A model generated the notes under the pieces. The model did not search any database. It saw only the letters and a list, made by a program, of their open reading frames with translations, and had not been told where the DNA came from. 26,718 nucleotides of DNA from a virus. This document shows, one piece after another, positions 9,201-18,050 of the stretch (the stretch's first letter is position 1; each line of letters starts with the position of its first letter). Location: IMG/VR virus record IMGVR_UViG_3300035681_001763, positions 1 through 26,718 of that record; one strand, 5' to 3'. Made by a program: the position numbers and the translations under genes.

Positions 9201-12200
9201 TACATCTCAAGCATTAGATATATTTAGTGCGATTCCCGGTAAATTCGCTGGCTTTAATGAGCCGTTGGCAGTATTTGGATATTTTGAAAAAACTATTGGT
9301 TCTGTTGTAGGTGGAGTGTCGTTTTTATCTGAACGCTTAACATTCTTCACTCAGGGGTTATCTTCCCTCCAACAGTTAACCCAGAATGGACCGTTTAAAT
9401 TATTGATTGGGCAAACAGTTGAATTAAGAGAAAAACTTTTAGCTACCCAAGCGTCTTTAGTTGGTACATCAACTATTTTCAATAAGTTTACTGGGCAAGA
9501 GATTAAAGATCCCACAAAAGCAATTCAGGCTCTTGATTTACCTATCCTTGGACAAATAGAACAGTTGCGAAAAGAATCTTTAGAATTAGTTGGAGTCACG
9601 TCTAAAGATTTAGTTCCACTCTATCAACAAGTGGCTAGTCGGATTACATCTATTGGAGGAAGTCTAACGGATGCAAAAAATCTCGCTTTAGACTTTGCAG
9701 CCAGTTTAGGTACTTTAAATATTCCATTAGCACAGTCACAGCAAGAAATATCTTCTATCCTGACCGGACAAATTGACCAGAATAGCGCATTAGCAAAAAG
9801 TTTAAATATTACAAACGAGCAGGTTAATTTATATAAATCACAAGGGCGATTAGTAGATGAACTAAGGAAACGGCTAGAAGCGTTTAGAGCAGGTAATAAA
9901 TTAGCGGCTCAAAGCTTGGGTGGTCTCACAAGTAATATCCAAGAAATCTTTGACGAAATTGGCAGGAAAGCAGGGCAACCATTACTTGATCCACTACTTA
10001 AACAAGTGTCTGCTGTTTATAAGTTTCTTGAACAAAATCAGCAACAATTAATTGCATACTTTGGACAATTCTCTGACTATATGTTGAGAATTGGTGGTGC
10101 AATTACCGACTCAATAAAAATAGTTGCCAAATCGTTTCAGGGTTTAATCGTTCAAGCACCAATTTATTTATTCAAATCTTTAACTAATGCTGTCGAAGCT
10201 TTTAACAAGGCTATTCAGTTTGCAGCCCAAGCACTCGCTCCAGTAGTTAATACTTTATCTGCAATGCTTTCTGCTGCCTTTGCGCTAGGCGGTCCATTGC
10301 TAGGATTGTTCCTGACAACTAAAGTATTGTCCACTGCTGTCAGTACATTAGGTAATATGTTTGGCGCTGTCGCTCAACTAATTCCTGGGCTTGGGGAATT
10401 AATGTTTTTGTTGGATCTTCGATCTAACGGGCTACTCAACCAATTTGTAAATTTATCAAAAGTATTAAATGTTGGTGCGGCTGGTTTCTTGTTGCTGGGT
10501 AAAAATCTAGAATCCATCCCTGGCGCAGTTGGGATTTTACAGCAGTCGCTCGGTCCAGTTGGAGGACTTTTAGCTGGAATCATCCCTACAATTTCTGGAG
10601 TGGGTATTCAACTAGCAGGACTAATTGCTATTTTCCCACCAATTGGGGCGTTCCTTAGTAATTTACTTACTCTTGCTCCACTAGGATTGACAACCTTAGC
10701 TGGATTGGCTGCGGGAAGTCAATATTTTGCTCCCTTAGCACCATTATTCGCACAAGCTGCCGATGGACTAGGTTTATACACAAATGCCAGCACCAGAGCA
10801 GCAGTAGTTGGTGGGCAACTCAGAACAGTATTGCAGTCTGTAGGTAGAGCCGTTGCATCGAATGTCATTACCTTGGGATTACTTGCTGGTGGCGTTTACG
10901 CTGCATTTTTAGCATTTGATAATTTTGTTCTCAAAAATGAAGCAGTCAGAGAAATCCTGTCAGCCGTTGGACAGGGATTAGCTACTCTAGGGGATATCGT
11001 TAAATCTATATTTGGTAATCCATTTACAGCAGCGATCGCCGCAGTAGCATTATTGGGAACTACAATAGCAGTTGGTTTAATACCACCAGTCAGAACATTA
11101 ATCGCACTGCAACTAGGAACATGGACAGGGTTAGCAGCTACAGGATTAAATGCCCTATCTAAAGCAGTTGGCTTACTGGGATTGACTAATTTGGCGGCTT
11201 CTATAGCTAGTTCCAGTTTGGGATTCCAAGCATTAAGTGTTTTCATGACACAAGGAGCAGTAGCGTCAGCACAATTTTTAGCAACAAATGGGATATTAGT
11301 TAAGACTCTAGGGTTCTTGCCGCCAAGCCTTGCTTCTGCTACTACTGGTTTAGCGACATTTACAACTGCTTTATATACAGCGATCGCCCCCATGCTCCCA
11401 GTTATAGGAACAATTGCTTTAGTAGTAGCAGCGATCGCCAGCATCGGATTAGCAGTACAACAAGTAAAATTAGCTCAGGGTACAGCAGAAGTTGAAGAGT
11501 ATGGTAGACAGCTTGAGAATGTATCAGACCAATCTTTGTCACTCGCCCAAAGTTTAAAACGGGCTGGTGATGCACAAGCTGAAGCCAATAAAAAGGGTGT
11601 TCAACTTACCAAAGAACAGTATGCAGAAAACGCGAGATTATTAAAGCAAACTGAGTTGCAGCGAGAACGAATTGACAGAGAGATTAGAGAAAGACAAGAC
11701 AGACTGCAAGATATTACTGGTGACGAAAATAAAGCGGTACTGCAAACACAAATAGATCAGCTAAAAAGAGAGCAAGATTTATTAACAAGATTGTCGGGTG
11801 ACGCGATTCAAACTAAGCCCAAGGAAATACTTGATAAGGGGTCTGCTTTTGAACAGTTACGAATTAAAATTGAAGGTGCAAAAGCAGCGATTAAAGCACC
11901 TGCTGACGATACAGCGTTAAAACAAAAATCTCAGGAATTAATAGAAATAACTCAACAGCAATTAGAACTAGGTGCAATCACATCTGAGGAAGCTAGGAAT
12001 AATTTAGCTTTAGTTGCTGATAACGCTAAAGTTGAACAAGATATTAGAATTAAAGCCCAAAAAGCAATTATTGAATCATATAAACGTACATCAAGAGTTG
12101 ATGCGCTTAAAGCAGAATTTGAGTTAATCAATGCTCAGTTAGCCGCAGGGCAATTAACCTTTGCTGAAAATGCTAAGGCGATCGCTAATATCCAAAATTC

Positions 12201-14967
12201 CGCATTGGAAGACAGGATGAAGAATGAGGAAGCAGCGCATAAAGAGACTATGAAGCGACTGCAAGATGAATATGACGGCAAGAAGCTTTTACTGGAACAA
12301 GATTTACTTTCTGCTAGACTTACTGCGGATCAAAATCTAGGAACAGAATTAGGAGATCAACAGTTAGCTAAAGCTGAAGAAATTAGTCAGCAATTACAGC
12401 AATTAGAGGCTGCAAATAATCAACAAAGGCAGGATGAAGCTAAACGTAATGCCGAAGCTAATGCCGCACTGACACAGCAAATTACAGAGAATCAAACAAA
12501 GCAATATCAACTTGCTAAGGAATTAGAAAAGCAAGTGCGAGACGGTTCAATCAGTGAGGAACAAGCCGCATTACGCCAATCTTCAGAAGCTAAAAAAGCG
12601 GAATTAGCTGTCCAGTTAAAATCAACTGAAGATGCTTACAAAAAACAAAAGGAGATAATTAATCAGCAATTTGAACAGGATAGAACTACTGCCGAAAATC
12701 AGTTAAAAGATAAGTTCAAGGAACTCGCTAAATTAACACCAGGAAGCGATGCTTATGTAAAAGTTGCTCAAGATGCGATCGCTTTAAATAAAAAAATAGA
12801 AAATTCTCAAGCATCTACTAAACAAGCACTGGCAAAAGCTGACAGGGATTATTTAGCGGAAAAAACTAAATTAGAATCCCAATCTCTCCAGGCAAGTGCT
12901 GACAACGAGAAAAAACAACGGGATGCAGCAATTAAATTTCTTGACACTAAACAGAAAGAAGCTCAAGACATCCTTCAAAAATCCCAGAATCAACAGTTAA
13001 TTAATATCCAGAAACTAGAAAATGCAGGTGTTGTAATTAAAGAGGAAACCGAACTACTGAAAACTAAAGCTACTGGAGAAAGAATTAATAATGATTTACG
13101 GCTAGAACAGGAAAGGTTAAAGAAATTAGAATCACTTGAAAAGCCCAAAAACCAACAAGAAAGATTAGCTCTTGATGCACAAATTCGAGGTTCTAGGCTA
13201 AAAACTCAAGACTTGATTCGCCAAGGATTAGAGAATGAGCAAAAAGCTTACGACGGGCAAATTAGCTTAGTTAAAGCCAATATCAAATTAGAGAGTGAAG
13301 CTAAGGAGACTAAACTAGAAAGACAGCGTTTGACATTGGGCGAAGCCGCGATCGCGCAACAAATCGCTAGACAAAAAGTTACTGATTTAGAGAATGAATT
13401 AGCATTAGAAACTAGAAATAAACAACGGCGATCGGCGATAATTCTGGAGTTAGAAAAAGCTAGGACTGCGGCGAGACGGGCGGGGATTGCTGATGAATTA
13501 AATGATTTTGATAACACTACTGCACAACTACAAGCTGGACTTGAGAATAGATATAACAATGGTCAAATCTTTCAATCACGAATTAGAACTATTGAGGCGC
13601 AGAGAGCCGTTGAACGCGCTCAAAAAGAATTTGACCTTGAAAAAGATAATGTTGATAAAAAATATAAATTACAATTGGCACTGGAGAAAGCTAAGACGGC
13701 TTTACTTGATGCCCAAATTGCCGAGCGTAAGGAATTAATTGAAACTGAGAATCAGGAATATCTTAATCAAATCGAGGAGCAGAACCAAGCAATTAAACGC
13801 CAGTCAATGCTGTACGAAGTCATGGCTTCTGCACTGACCGAGAGAAACAAGATTTTAGAAGCTGGTAAAAATTTAGCTGCTGCTGCTGCCGGATTCATAG
13901 CTAGTGAACTTGATGTTTTATCTAAAGTTGAAACCAGCGAATATCGTCGTAAACAATTAGCGGAAATTGCGGCGGCTATTAAATTAGAGGCATTGCAAAA
14001 ACAACAGGAATTTGAGCGTCAAAGTTTAGAAAATCAAATACTACAAAATAAATTAGCCTTGGAACGTGAAGCAATTCAAAACAGAATTAACCAAGCTACT
14101 AAAATAGCTGAAATTGCTAAACAACAAGCTGAAATTGAAGTTTTCAAAGCAGATCCTCGCAATGAAAATCGTTCCGGTAGAGCGCAATTGAGAGCCAAAG
14201 AATTAGCTTTAGAAGCTAATCAATTTGGATTGGTTCAATTAGGGCTGCAAGGTGGATTAATTCAACAGCAATTAGGAGGACAAGATGCTTTGGCTAACAT
14301 CCAACGGCGATCGCTCGAACTCAAGCAAAAAGGAGATCAACGGCAAGCTGAAGCTGAATTAATTAATGCTTTACCACCGGGAAGAAGGCAACGAGCCGCA
14401 AGGGCATTAGAACAGCAGATTATAGAAGAACAAGGATTTAGTAATTTTCAAGGCTTTATAGATGCTGGATTATCAAAATCCAGAGGGATAGTTGAAAAGA
14501 GATTTGGTATTACACCATCCATAGACTTGCTTGGTGCTGTAGACCCAGAATTAGCAGGACTGCTAGAAAACTTATCTCCATCTCAACGAGCAGCCGCTAT
14601 AGGAAACGTCCAAAGCAATTTTGACAAACAATTTGGTGGCACTCAGTCATTGAGTAATGTTTCCTCTCCTAATCCCACTGGTAAACCATTGCAGTTACTT
14701 CCAGAATTTCAGGGTAAATTAACTCTACCTTCACCAACTCAAAGCGGTTCATCAATTGTGAATTTAGAGAAATCTGGTAATTTGTTCCAAACTGGTGTAG
14801 AGAAATTAATTGATTATTTGGATAGCCAGAAGAAAGATACTAGAGGCACTAATTACAATATCAATATCACGTCACCGGTTGGCAATACTTCTACCTCTGG
14901 AACTGCTAAAGTATCCACATTGGAAGATACCCTGAGAATTGCTAAACAATTAGCAGGTATTCGCTGA
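6208..14967 (+). CDS. tail tape-measure protein
   Basis: A 2919-residue protein, the longest gene here. It shows the classic tape-measure layout. Residues about 1-1350 are a low-complexity, Ser/Ile/Leu-rich helical region. Several strongly hydrophobic segments lie near 1355-1400, 1450-1505, 1550-1570, 1604-1643 and 1729-1753. A very long Gln/Glu/Lys/Ala-rich coiled-coil region follows from about 1760 to 2690. The C-terminus ends with a short Ser/Thr/Gly-rich segment. Tape-measure proteins set tail length and are expelled with the DNA during entry. With the usual rule of about 0.15 nm per residue, this length suggests a tail of roughly 440 nm, assuming no processing. No peptidase motif was recognised. 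It starts 16 bases after the lipase-like gene with GGTGGA upstream. Confidence 0.9.
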   Translation: MAINPGNTSSNAVEINIQAKDNATNTIKGTQVAIAKLKDESNLLAKSLSVTSNSLATVSTVAIATGAKLGDVATGIAGVGNATVSAITRGIATLGSLATVVGSVRESLNSPVVTSVFSVISAEAEAALNSATSLSDVLRTITPVATAFGEGFTQKLFNLDTRSTSQKVNDSIIQIADNARNSAITSIKGLFKASTPELTFNDQLLKFIGIDSDNAKATRKAQQAVGELSDSIIGFFTVLDREVSTIVTDTGFEKVFADVKTRDIFKPIIAQTGIVGALPNAIKDSLSVPLDREIGAFTSNFINSLGKGVSSNKNSSLIKVSFNDLLQNSFTDAIAISYGRRIGTQIESVFGSVQKVTNSVSSKAGALLASRIFDGVDENRAKRAKSIIGDLTDGLSGKFITAAGGDGGGLINRLLLGTAGKVVDSSLSSLLGFGINRAINTVQRDIEGRGSVVIASAFGKLFGSSKIGEAVSTSLLESGLSKQIFNYFASFLNPTILVERLKGLSGGLAKLKDGFTSANSAIDSTSINVLVKLQNIVISIPSKLAQIQPGISSLLTTLGQGLTSIDVKIIGIFEAINKAVSFAANGSVGLLSNVSKFLDSLKASSSSTGIAGFITSLQKGIEKAIQAIGFLQQKIRSISDIGLLNVLGGTENLQYFLLEIDDFTQNIGPRTQALITNIFNSATTRIGGLSSGIQNLISNVILGLDNLKQGIPGFTEGLFKGIKSGSDGVFTLIDRLRINLVVALQSASNGKGGFLDSLADSIAGARVPIRDFQASINSAIASSKNFADTLGGNLSSTITKLQGNLVAGQMQVEKFGRSLQDSFSNVLRKIIGGAPDVIPNIVIGIYDGLGRVLDSVVQNGVISDGLKNQFYEFVDTARSAINEAIPIIQSITPYLIKQGERLREFLKQNLGNIAEVAGGAFAKIFPAIKGLFDGAGTGFLAPFTRAIKGLFLETAQQSARSFASGFIGEVFNRIAPGLDMLDKAVMNVFSSLRSVASRTSQALDIFSAIPGKFAGFNEPLAVFGYFEKTIGSVVGGVSFLSERLTFFTQGLSSLQQLTQNGPFKLLIGQTVELREKLLATQASLVGTSTIFNKFTGQEIKDPTKAIQALDLPILGQIEQLRKESLELVGVTSKDLVPLYQQVASRITSIGGSLTDAKNLALDFAASLGTLNIPLAQSQQEISSILTGQIDQNSALAKSLNITNEQVNLYKSQGRLVDELRKRLEAFRAGNKLAAQSLGGLTSNIQEIFDEIGRKAGQPLLDPLLKQVSAVYKFLEQNQQQLIAYFGQFSDYMLRIGGAITDSIKIVAKSFQGLIVQAPIYLFKSLTNAVEAFNKAIQFAAQALAPVVNTLSAMLSAAFALGGPLLGLFLTTKVLSTAVSTLGNMFGAVAQLIPGLGELMFLLDLRSNGLLNQFVNLSKVLNVGAAGFLLLGKNLESIPGAVGILQQSLGPVGGLLAGIIPTISGVGIQLAGLIAIFPPIGAFLSNLLTLAPLGLTTLAGLAAGSQYFAPLAPLFAQAADGLGLYTNASTRAAVVGGQLRTVLQSVGRAVASNVITLGLLAGGVYAAFLAFDNFVLKNEAVREILSAVGQGLATLGDIVKSIFGNPFTAAIAAVALLGTTIAVGLIPPVRTLIALQLGTWTGLAATGLNALSKAVGLLGLTNLAASIASSSLGFQALSVFMTQGAVASAQFLATNGILVKTLGFLPPSLASATTGLATFTTALYTAIAPMLPVIGTIALVVAAIASIGLAVQQVKLAQGTAEVEEYGRQLENVSDQSLSLAQSLKRAGDAQAEANKKGVQLTKEQYAENARLLKQTELQRERIDREIRERQDRLQDITGDENKAVLQTQIDQLKREQDLLTRLSGDAIQTKPKEILDKGSAFEQLRIKIEGAKAAIKAPADDTALKQKSQELIEITQQQLELGAITSEEARNNLALVADNAKVEQDIRIKAQKAIIESYKRTSRVDALKAEFELINAQLAAGQLTFAENAKAIANIQNSALEDRMKNEEAAHKETMKRLQDEYDGKKLLLEQDLLSARLTADQNLGTELGDQQLAKAEEISQQLQQLEAANNQQRQDEAKRNAEANAALTQQITENQTKQYQLAKELEKQVRDGSISEEQAALRQSSEAKKAELAVQLKSTEDAYKKQKEIINQQFEQDRTTAENQLKDKFKELAKLTPGSDAYVKVAQDAIALNKKIENSQASTKQALAKADRDYLAEKTKLESQSLQASADNEKKQRDAAIKFLDTKQKEAQDILQKSQNQQLINIQKLENAGVVIKEETELLKTKATGERINNDLRLEQERLKKLESLEKPKNQQERLALDAQIRGSRLKTQDLIRQGLENEQKAYDGQISLVKANIKLESEAKETKLERQRLTLGEAAIAQQIARQKVTDLENELALETRNKQRRSAIILELEKARTAARRAGIADELNDFDNTTAQLQAGLENRYNNGQIFQSRIRTIEAQRAVERAQKEFDLEKDNVDKKYKLQLALEKAKTALLDAQIAERKELIETENQEYLNQIEEQNQAIKRQSMLYEVMASALTERNKILEAGKNLAAAAAGFIASELDVLSKVETSEYRRKQLAEIAAAIKLEALQKQQEFERQSLENQILQNKLALEREAIQNRINQATKIAEIAKQQAEIEVFKADPRNENRSGRAQLRAKELALEANQFGLVQLGLQGGLIQQQLGGQDALANIQRRSLELKQKGDQRQAEAELINALPPGRRQRAARALEQQIIEEQGFSNFQGFIDAGLSKSRGIVEKRFGITPSIDLLGAVDPELAGLLENLSPSQRAAAIGNVQSNFDKQFGGTQSLSNVSSPNPTGKPLQLLPEFQGKLTLPSPTQSGSSIVNLEKSGNLFQTGVEKLIDYLDSQKKDTRGTNYNINITSPVGNTSTSGTAKVSTLEDTLRIAKQLAGIR

Positions 14968-14997
14968 TATAATAATATTTATTTTGCGATCGCATCT

Positions 14998-15612
14998 ATG
15001 ACATTTAGTATTGATATTCCCCATTTTAAATGTTTTATTAATAAATCATTTCTTTATGATTGGGATTCTCAGCAAATTGGATATATACCCGTTCGCGTAT
15101 TTGGACTAACTTCTATTCCTGGTAGATCCGTTGGTTTCAACCTGATGACTAACCAAGGAGCGCAATTTGCTAGAGTCCCCATTCATGCCTTAGCTTGGAA
15201 GGAAGATGGTGAGCAGTTGCCATTGGATTGGTTGCAATTGTGGGATTGCCTAAGTTATGAACCCTGCGCGATCGCCTATTCTTATCTTTCCGAATTACGC
15301 TGTAAGACTATTCTCAAAGACAGAAAATGGTACGATGGCGAATATGTATTCACGATTGATTGGGCTGGTGGTGACTGGGCGGAAGACCCCAGTGAGCATA
15401 AATGTGGCCATGTTTTAAAATTGGATAATGGATGTTTCGCAATACAACCAAATAATAGAATTGTTTGGTTCGATCCGAGTTTTATAACTGAACCACTAAC
15501 GGAAAATCCTGGATATAAAATCCACACTCACAGATATAAAAGCGAATCTTCTGGTAAGTGGATATCGGAAGATAGTGATAAATTTTTCTATGATATTCAA
15601 AAATACGAATAA
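14998..15612 (+). CDS. conserved phage-type hypothetical protein, 204 residues
   Basis: A soluble protein with no signal peptide or membrane segment. It is rich in aromatic residues; the central part (about 45-90) reads like a family of unknown function that I associate with cyanobacterial phages, but I cannot confirm that without a search. It follows the tape measure by 30 bases, so a role in tail completion or baseplate assembly is possible from position only. The HIP1 octamer lies just before the start, with no good ribosome-binding site, so the start may be weak or a few codons later. Confidence 0.6.
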   Translation: MTFSIDIPHFKCFINKSFLYDWDSQQIGYIPVRVFGLTSIPGRSVGFNLMTNQGAQFARVPIHALAWKEDGEQLPLDWLQLWDCLSYEPCAIAYSYLSELRCKTILKDRKWYDGEYVFTIDWAGGDWAEDPSEHKCGHVLKLDNGCFAIQPNNRIVWFDPSFITEPLTENPGYKIHTHRYKSESSGKWISEDSDKFFYDIQKYE

Positions 15613-15753
15613 GTAAATTGATGAGAGCGATCACTTATCCCTACTCAACGCACAATCTTGTAGAGTTAGTGAGCGATCGCATTTCCATTGTACATCGTTT
15701 TTAACTAATGTTATTATCTCTATTTAATTTGTAATATACAATAAAACAGGATT

Positions 15754-16131
15754 ATGCAACTAGAAAGAATGCCGCAGCTTGGTCAAGTCTGGCAAGATTT
15801 TAAGAATAATAAATACAAAATACTTTTTGTCACTGGTAGTCCAATTAAATTGCTGGAGGATTTATATAATGTTAATGAAGACATTAAACATCATGAAACA
15901 GGATATAAATGTCTTCTAGCCTATAAGAACAATAAGACTGCTTTGATTTACGAACATGATGTGTGTACTGGCAATTGTTTAGAAGGTGATTATGTGATTT
16001 ATCGGCGCATGAATCCTAAGTATCCACAAATATGGGCGTGTTCATTAGACGAGTTTTTAGGGATAATTAGTTCACCTTATATTGAGGATGTTGTTTGTAA
16101 TAATTATCCAAGATTTAATAGGGTTAGTTAG
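15754..16131 (+). CDS. small hypothetical protein, possibly DUF1653-like
   Basis: A 125-residue protein. The pattern VWQDFKNNKYKILFV near the N-terminus, YVIYRRM near residue 85 and WACSLDEFLG near 100 resembles the small beta-fold DUF1653 family (a hydrophobic strand, a VvYr-type strand, then W-x-x-x-x-x-x-F). The resemblance is by eye only. It stands alone between two non-coding stretches, with an A/T-rich upstream region. The function is unknown. Confidence 0.5.
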   Translation: MQLERMPQLGQVWQDFKNNKYKILFVTGSPIKLLEDLYNVNEDIKHHETGYKCLLAYKNNKTALIYEHDVCTGNCLEGDYVIYRRMNPKYPQIWACSLDEFLGIISSPYIEDVVCNNYPRFNRVS

Positions 16132-16282
16132 TATTCTAGATATTAGTGTGTGTTTGTAAATATTAGAAGCGCGATCGCCCCAAACTCGAAATAATAAAGT
16201 TACACGCATAGAGAAGCATAAACAACTATCACTATTTAGCTAATCCATCAAAAGCATTGATATTACTGCACTTTATAACTCA

Positions 16283-16388
16283 TGAGTACAGAATCTTTTT
16301 CTTAGTTATAAGAGATTTAATTTCTTTTATTCCAAGAGAAGAAATAAATTAAATATATATAATAATCAAGAGAAAGATTCTGTACTCA
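16283..16388. repeat. long imperfect inverted repeat
   Basis: Arms at 16283-16303 and 16368-16388 are 21 bases each and complementary at all but one position (left arm begins TGAGTACAGAATC, right arm ends GATTCTGTACTCA). A second, nested stem lies inside, around 16315-16326 and 16338-16354 (ATTTAATT...AATTAAAT and TTCTT...AAGAA). As RNA this could form one long hairpin; as DNA it could extrude a cruciform or be a small MITE-like insertion. No clear target-site duplication flanks it. It could act as a bidirectional terminator or as a structured RNA. Confidence 0.6.
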
Positions 16389-16416
16389 AGCTAGATACAG
16401 TAAAGCTTTTAGATGC

Positions 16417-16444
16417 TTGACATTTAGTGGAAATAGTTTACAAT
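16417..16444 (+). promoter_or_regulatory. sigma70-type promoter for the 16541 gene
   Basis: TTGACA at 16417-16422, a 16-base spacer, then TACAAT at 16439-16444. Both hexamers are near consensus. Transcription would begin around 16451, leaving a leader RNA of about 90 bases before the ATG at 16541. Confidence 0.7.
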
Positions 16445-16455
16445 GTATAGAACGG

Positions 16456-16495
16456 ACAAAACGCCCCAGTGTTTTAGACACTAAGACGTTTTTGT
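16456..16495 (+). promoter_or_regulatory. 5'-UTR hairpin, possible attenuator
   Basis: An outer stem (ACAAAACG at 16456-16463 with CGTTTTTGT at 16487-16495, one bulged T) encloses an inner perfect stem (AGTGT 16468-16472, ACACT 16478-16482). It sits immediately after the predicted transcription start and ends in a T-rich stretch, so it could terminate or attenuate transcription, or mark a small RNA. Confidence 0.45.
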
Positions 16496-16540
16496 TTATC
16501 TGCCCGCTCGACCTGACCGATAAGACCGAGAAAAGAATAT

Positions 16541-17422
16541 ATGAATCATACTGCAAATCTACTCCAGTCACAAGGTACAACCGTACTCAATCAGATAGAA
16601 ATTGCCGAAACCCGCGAATTAGCGTTTGAATTTGCCAACAATTTAGATAACAAACAACTCCTAACCCAAATGGGGATGTTTAACGCCTACGCATGGAGAG
16701 CCGCCGTAAATCATAACGCGCTCTATCGTGAAGGCGACAAATACAGAATTAGCTATCCAGAATGGAACAACTTGCTCAATTGTTCACGCCAAGGGCAATT
16801 AGAAATTGTTGTGGCCACTGAATGGCTACAAGAGTACATGAAGGAGAACTGGAAAGGAGCGTGTCACAGCGAAAATACCCTAAGAAAATATCGGAAATTG
16901 CAATTACAATTAGGATTATTTTACTTTGACATTGAGAACCGCCCCAAGGGTGCATATTGGGGAAGCAGAAACGGACAAAAAGGCCACGCTACAGCTACAC
17001 CACCAAAGCTAGAAAGAGTAGACTTATCCAGAATATTGATTTTCTATCAAGTTTTTGATCAAGTCTACAGAGACAGGCTGAATCAAATACTAACTATTTC
17101 TGAAGATATAACTGCTTTTGACTTTATGCCGGAACACGGTGGCATGGTCATGATCGAGTTGTACAATGCCCTGAATATTAGCGACTTTCAGGGAAATGTT
17201 GGTGCATCAGAAATAGTTTGTGAACCACAAAAGGAGGTGTCAGTAGCAAAACCTCGCGTAGCTTTCAAATGGAGAAATAATCCTAAAAACTTCTTTGATC
17301 CGGCAATTTGGAAGTATTTAGTCACCAAAGCTAATTTTGTGGCCAGCCAAATCAAAGAAATTGCTGTAGAAATAGCTTCTGAACTAATGCCTCTTGGGAC
17401 TCTTGAGGAAGTTTCGTATTAA
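16541..17422 (+). CDS. hypothetical protein, 293 residues
   Basis: No family recognised. The product is soluble and mixed-charge. Residues about 60-130 are helix-rich with basic and aromatic residues (YRISYPEWNNLL, then ENTLRKYRKLQLQLGLFYF) and could be a winged-helix or other nucleic-acid-binding fold. The C-terminal 60 residues are amphipathic helices. It is the first gene behind a strong promoter and a structured leader, ahead of a small OB-like gene, an HTH gene and the terminase genes. An early or regulatory role is a guess from position. Confidence 0.6.
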   Translation: MNHTANLLQSQGTTVLNQIEIAETRELAFEFANNLDNKQLLTQMGMFNAYAWRAAVNHNALYREGDKYRISYPEWNNLLNCSRQGQLEIVVATEWLQEYMKENWKGACHSENTLRKYRKLQLQLGLFYFDIENRPKGAYWGSRNGQKGHATATPPKLERVDLSRILIFYQVFDQVYRDRLNQILTISEDITAFDFMPEHGGMVMIELYNALNISDFQGNVGASEIVCEPQKEVSVAKPRVAFKWRNNPKNFFDPAIWKYLVTKANFVASQIKEIAVEIASELMPLGTLEEVSY

Positions 17423-17569
17423 TTACTAAATTTGGAAAATAGCAAAATGAGAAAAATTAAAGTTAGCTTCTTTGAGCGAAGACTGATATTCAATTATTGA
17501 ATCGAAAACTGTCAAAACTTATGAAGTTAGAAAATTCAGGATTGTAGCGATCGCGTAATAGGAGTAAAA

Positions 17570-17875
17570 ATGATCACCGCAGGAAAACTAGAAGTAACAG
17601 CTAAAATCACAGAACTACCCAAATCATCCACTGACAAGAACAAGTGGCATGAGTTCTTTGTTAATTGTGACGGGACTAAAATCAGGGTTCACGTCAAGCC
17701 TAAAGTTTGGAATAAACTGCTTTATGCTCATGAGAATTACCCTATGTGGGTGGCATCAATCACGGGTAAAGTAGGTGAACCAATATCAGGTGGCTTTAAC
17801 ATCCTTGAACCTGCTATCCAAGTATTCGAGAAAAAGCCCAAGCCCCCAAAAGAAGAACCAGCAGCAGAAAATTAG
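17570..17875 (+). CDS. small OB-like/FinO-like annotated family protein
   Basis: A 101-residue protein beginning MITAGKLEVTAKITELP. The pattern of alternating beta strands, the conserved-looking VKPKVWNKL and MWVASITGKVGE, and an acidic, Pro/Lys-rich tail recall small cyanobacterial proteins that databases have labelled fertility-inhibition FinO-like. I recall that labelling from memory and cannot test it. The fold suggests an OB-like or nucleic-acid-binding domain. AGGAG at about 17560 gives a good ribosome-binding site. It is separated from the upstream gene by about 150 bases with no gene. Confidence 0.55.
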   Translation: MITAGKLEVTAKITELPKSSTDKNKWHEFFVNCDGTKIRVHVKPKVWNKLLYAHENYPMWVASITGKVGEPISGGFNILEPAIQVFEKKPKPPKEEPAAEN

Positions 17876-17876
17876 T

Positions 17877-17910
17877 TAATGAGCGATCGCAATTAATGAG
17901 CGATCGCAAT
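17877..17910. repeat. tandem duplication around two HIP1 sites
   Basis: The unit AATGAGCGATCGCAATT occurs twice in immediate succession, just after the stop of the previous gene. Each copy contains a full HIP1 octamer. This is a short local duplication of a cyanobacterial genome-wide motif, not a mobile element. Confidence 0.6.
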
Positions 17911-17987
17911 TGCATGGGAATTGCGAAAACAAGGATTTGATGTTTTACTTTTCCCTGTAAAATAACGTATTTTTATGGCATTTACGG

Positions 17988-17993
17988 TATAAT
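17988..17993 (+). promoter_or_regulatory. weak -10 element upstream of the HTH gene
   Basis: A perfect TATAAT stands 58 bases before the GTG start at 18051, but I find no good -35 hexamer at the usual distance. It may depend on an activator or be fortuitous. Confidence 0.35.
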
Positions 17994-18050
17994 CATTTAG
18001 AATAAATACTTGCTACTAATACTTTAAAGTCGTTTATCCATAGTATTTTT

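Larger units (their letters stand above)
16132..16540. other. intergenic region, about 410 bases, no gene supported
   Basis: No credible protein gene is visible; a short ORF starting at 16417 runs over the promoter and into the next gene in another frame, so I discount it. The stretch holds a HIP1 site near 16170, a long inverted repeat (16283-16388), a strong promoter (16417-16444) and a hairpin in the presumed leader RNA (16456-16495). It separates the virion gene block from the block leading to the terminase genes, and is probably a transcriptional boundary. Confidence 0.7.

Noticed and set aside
10896-11444. Long minus-strand ORF of 182 codons inside the tape-measure gene
   Set aside because: It is the antisense of a Gly/Ala/Leu-rich hydrophobic stretch, which commonly leaves the opposite frame open.
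16417-16629. Plus-strand ORF of 70 codons
   Set aside because: It begins inside the promoter hexamer region and overlaps the better-supported gene at 16541 in another frame.
17447-17500. 17-residue ORF between 17423 and 17569
   Set aside because: It is too short, has no clear ribosome-binding site and shows no similarity to neighbours.
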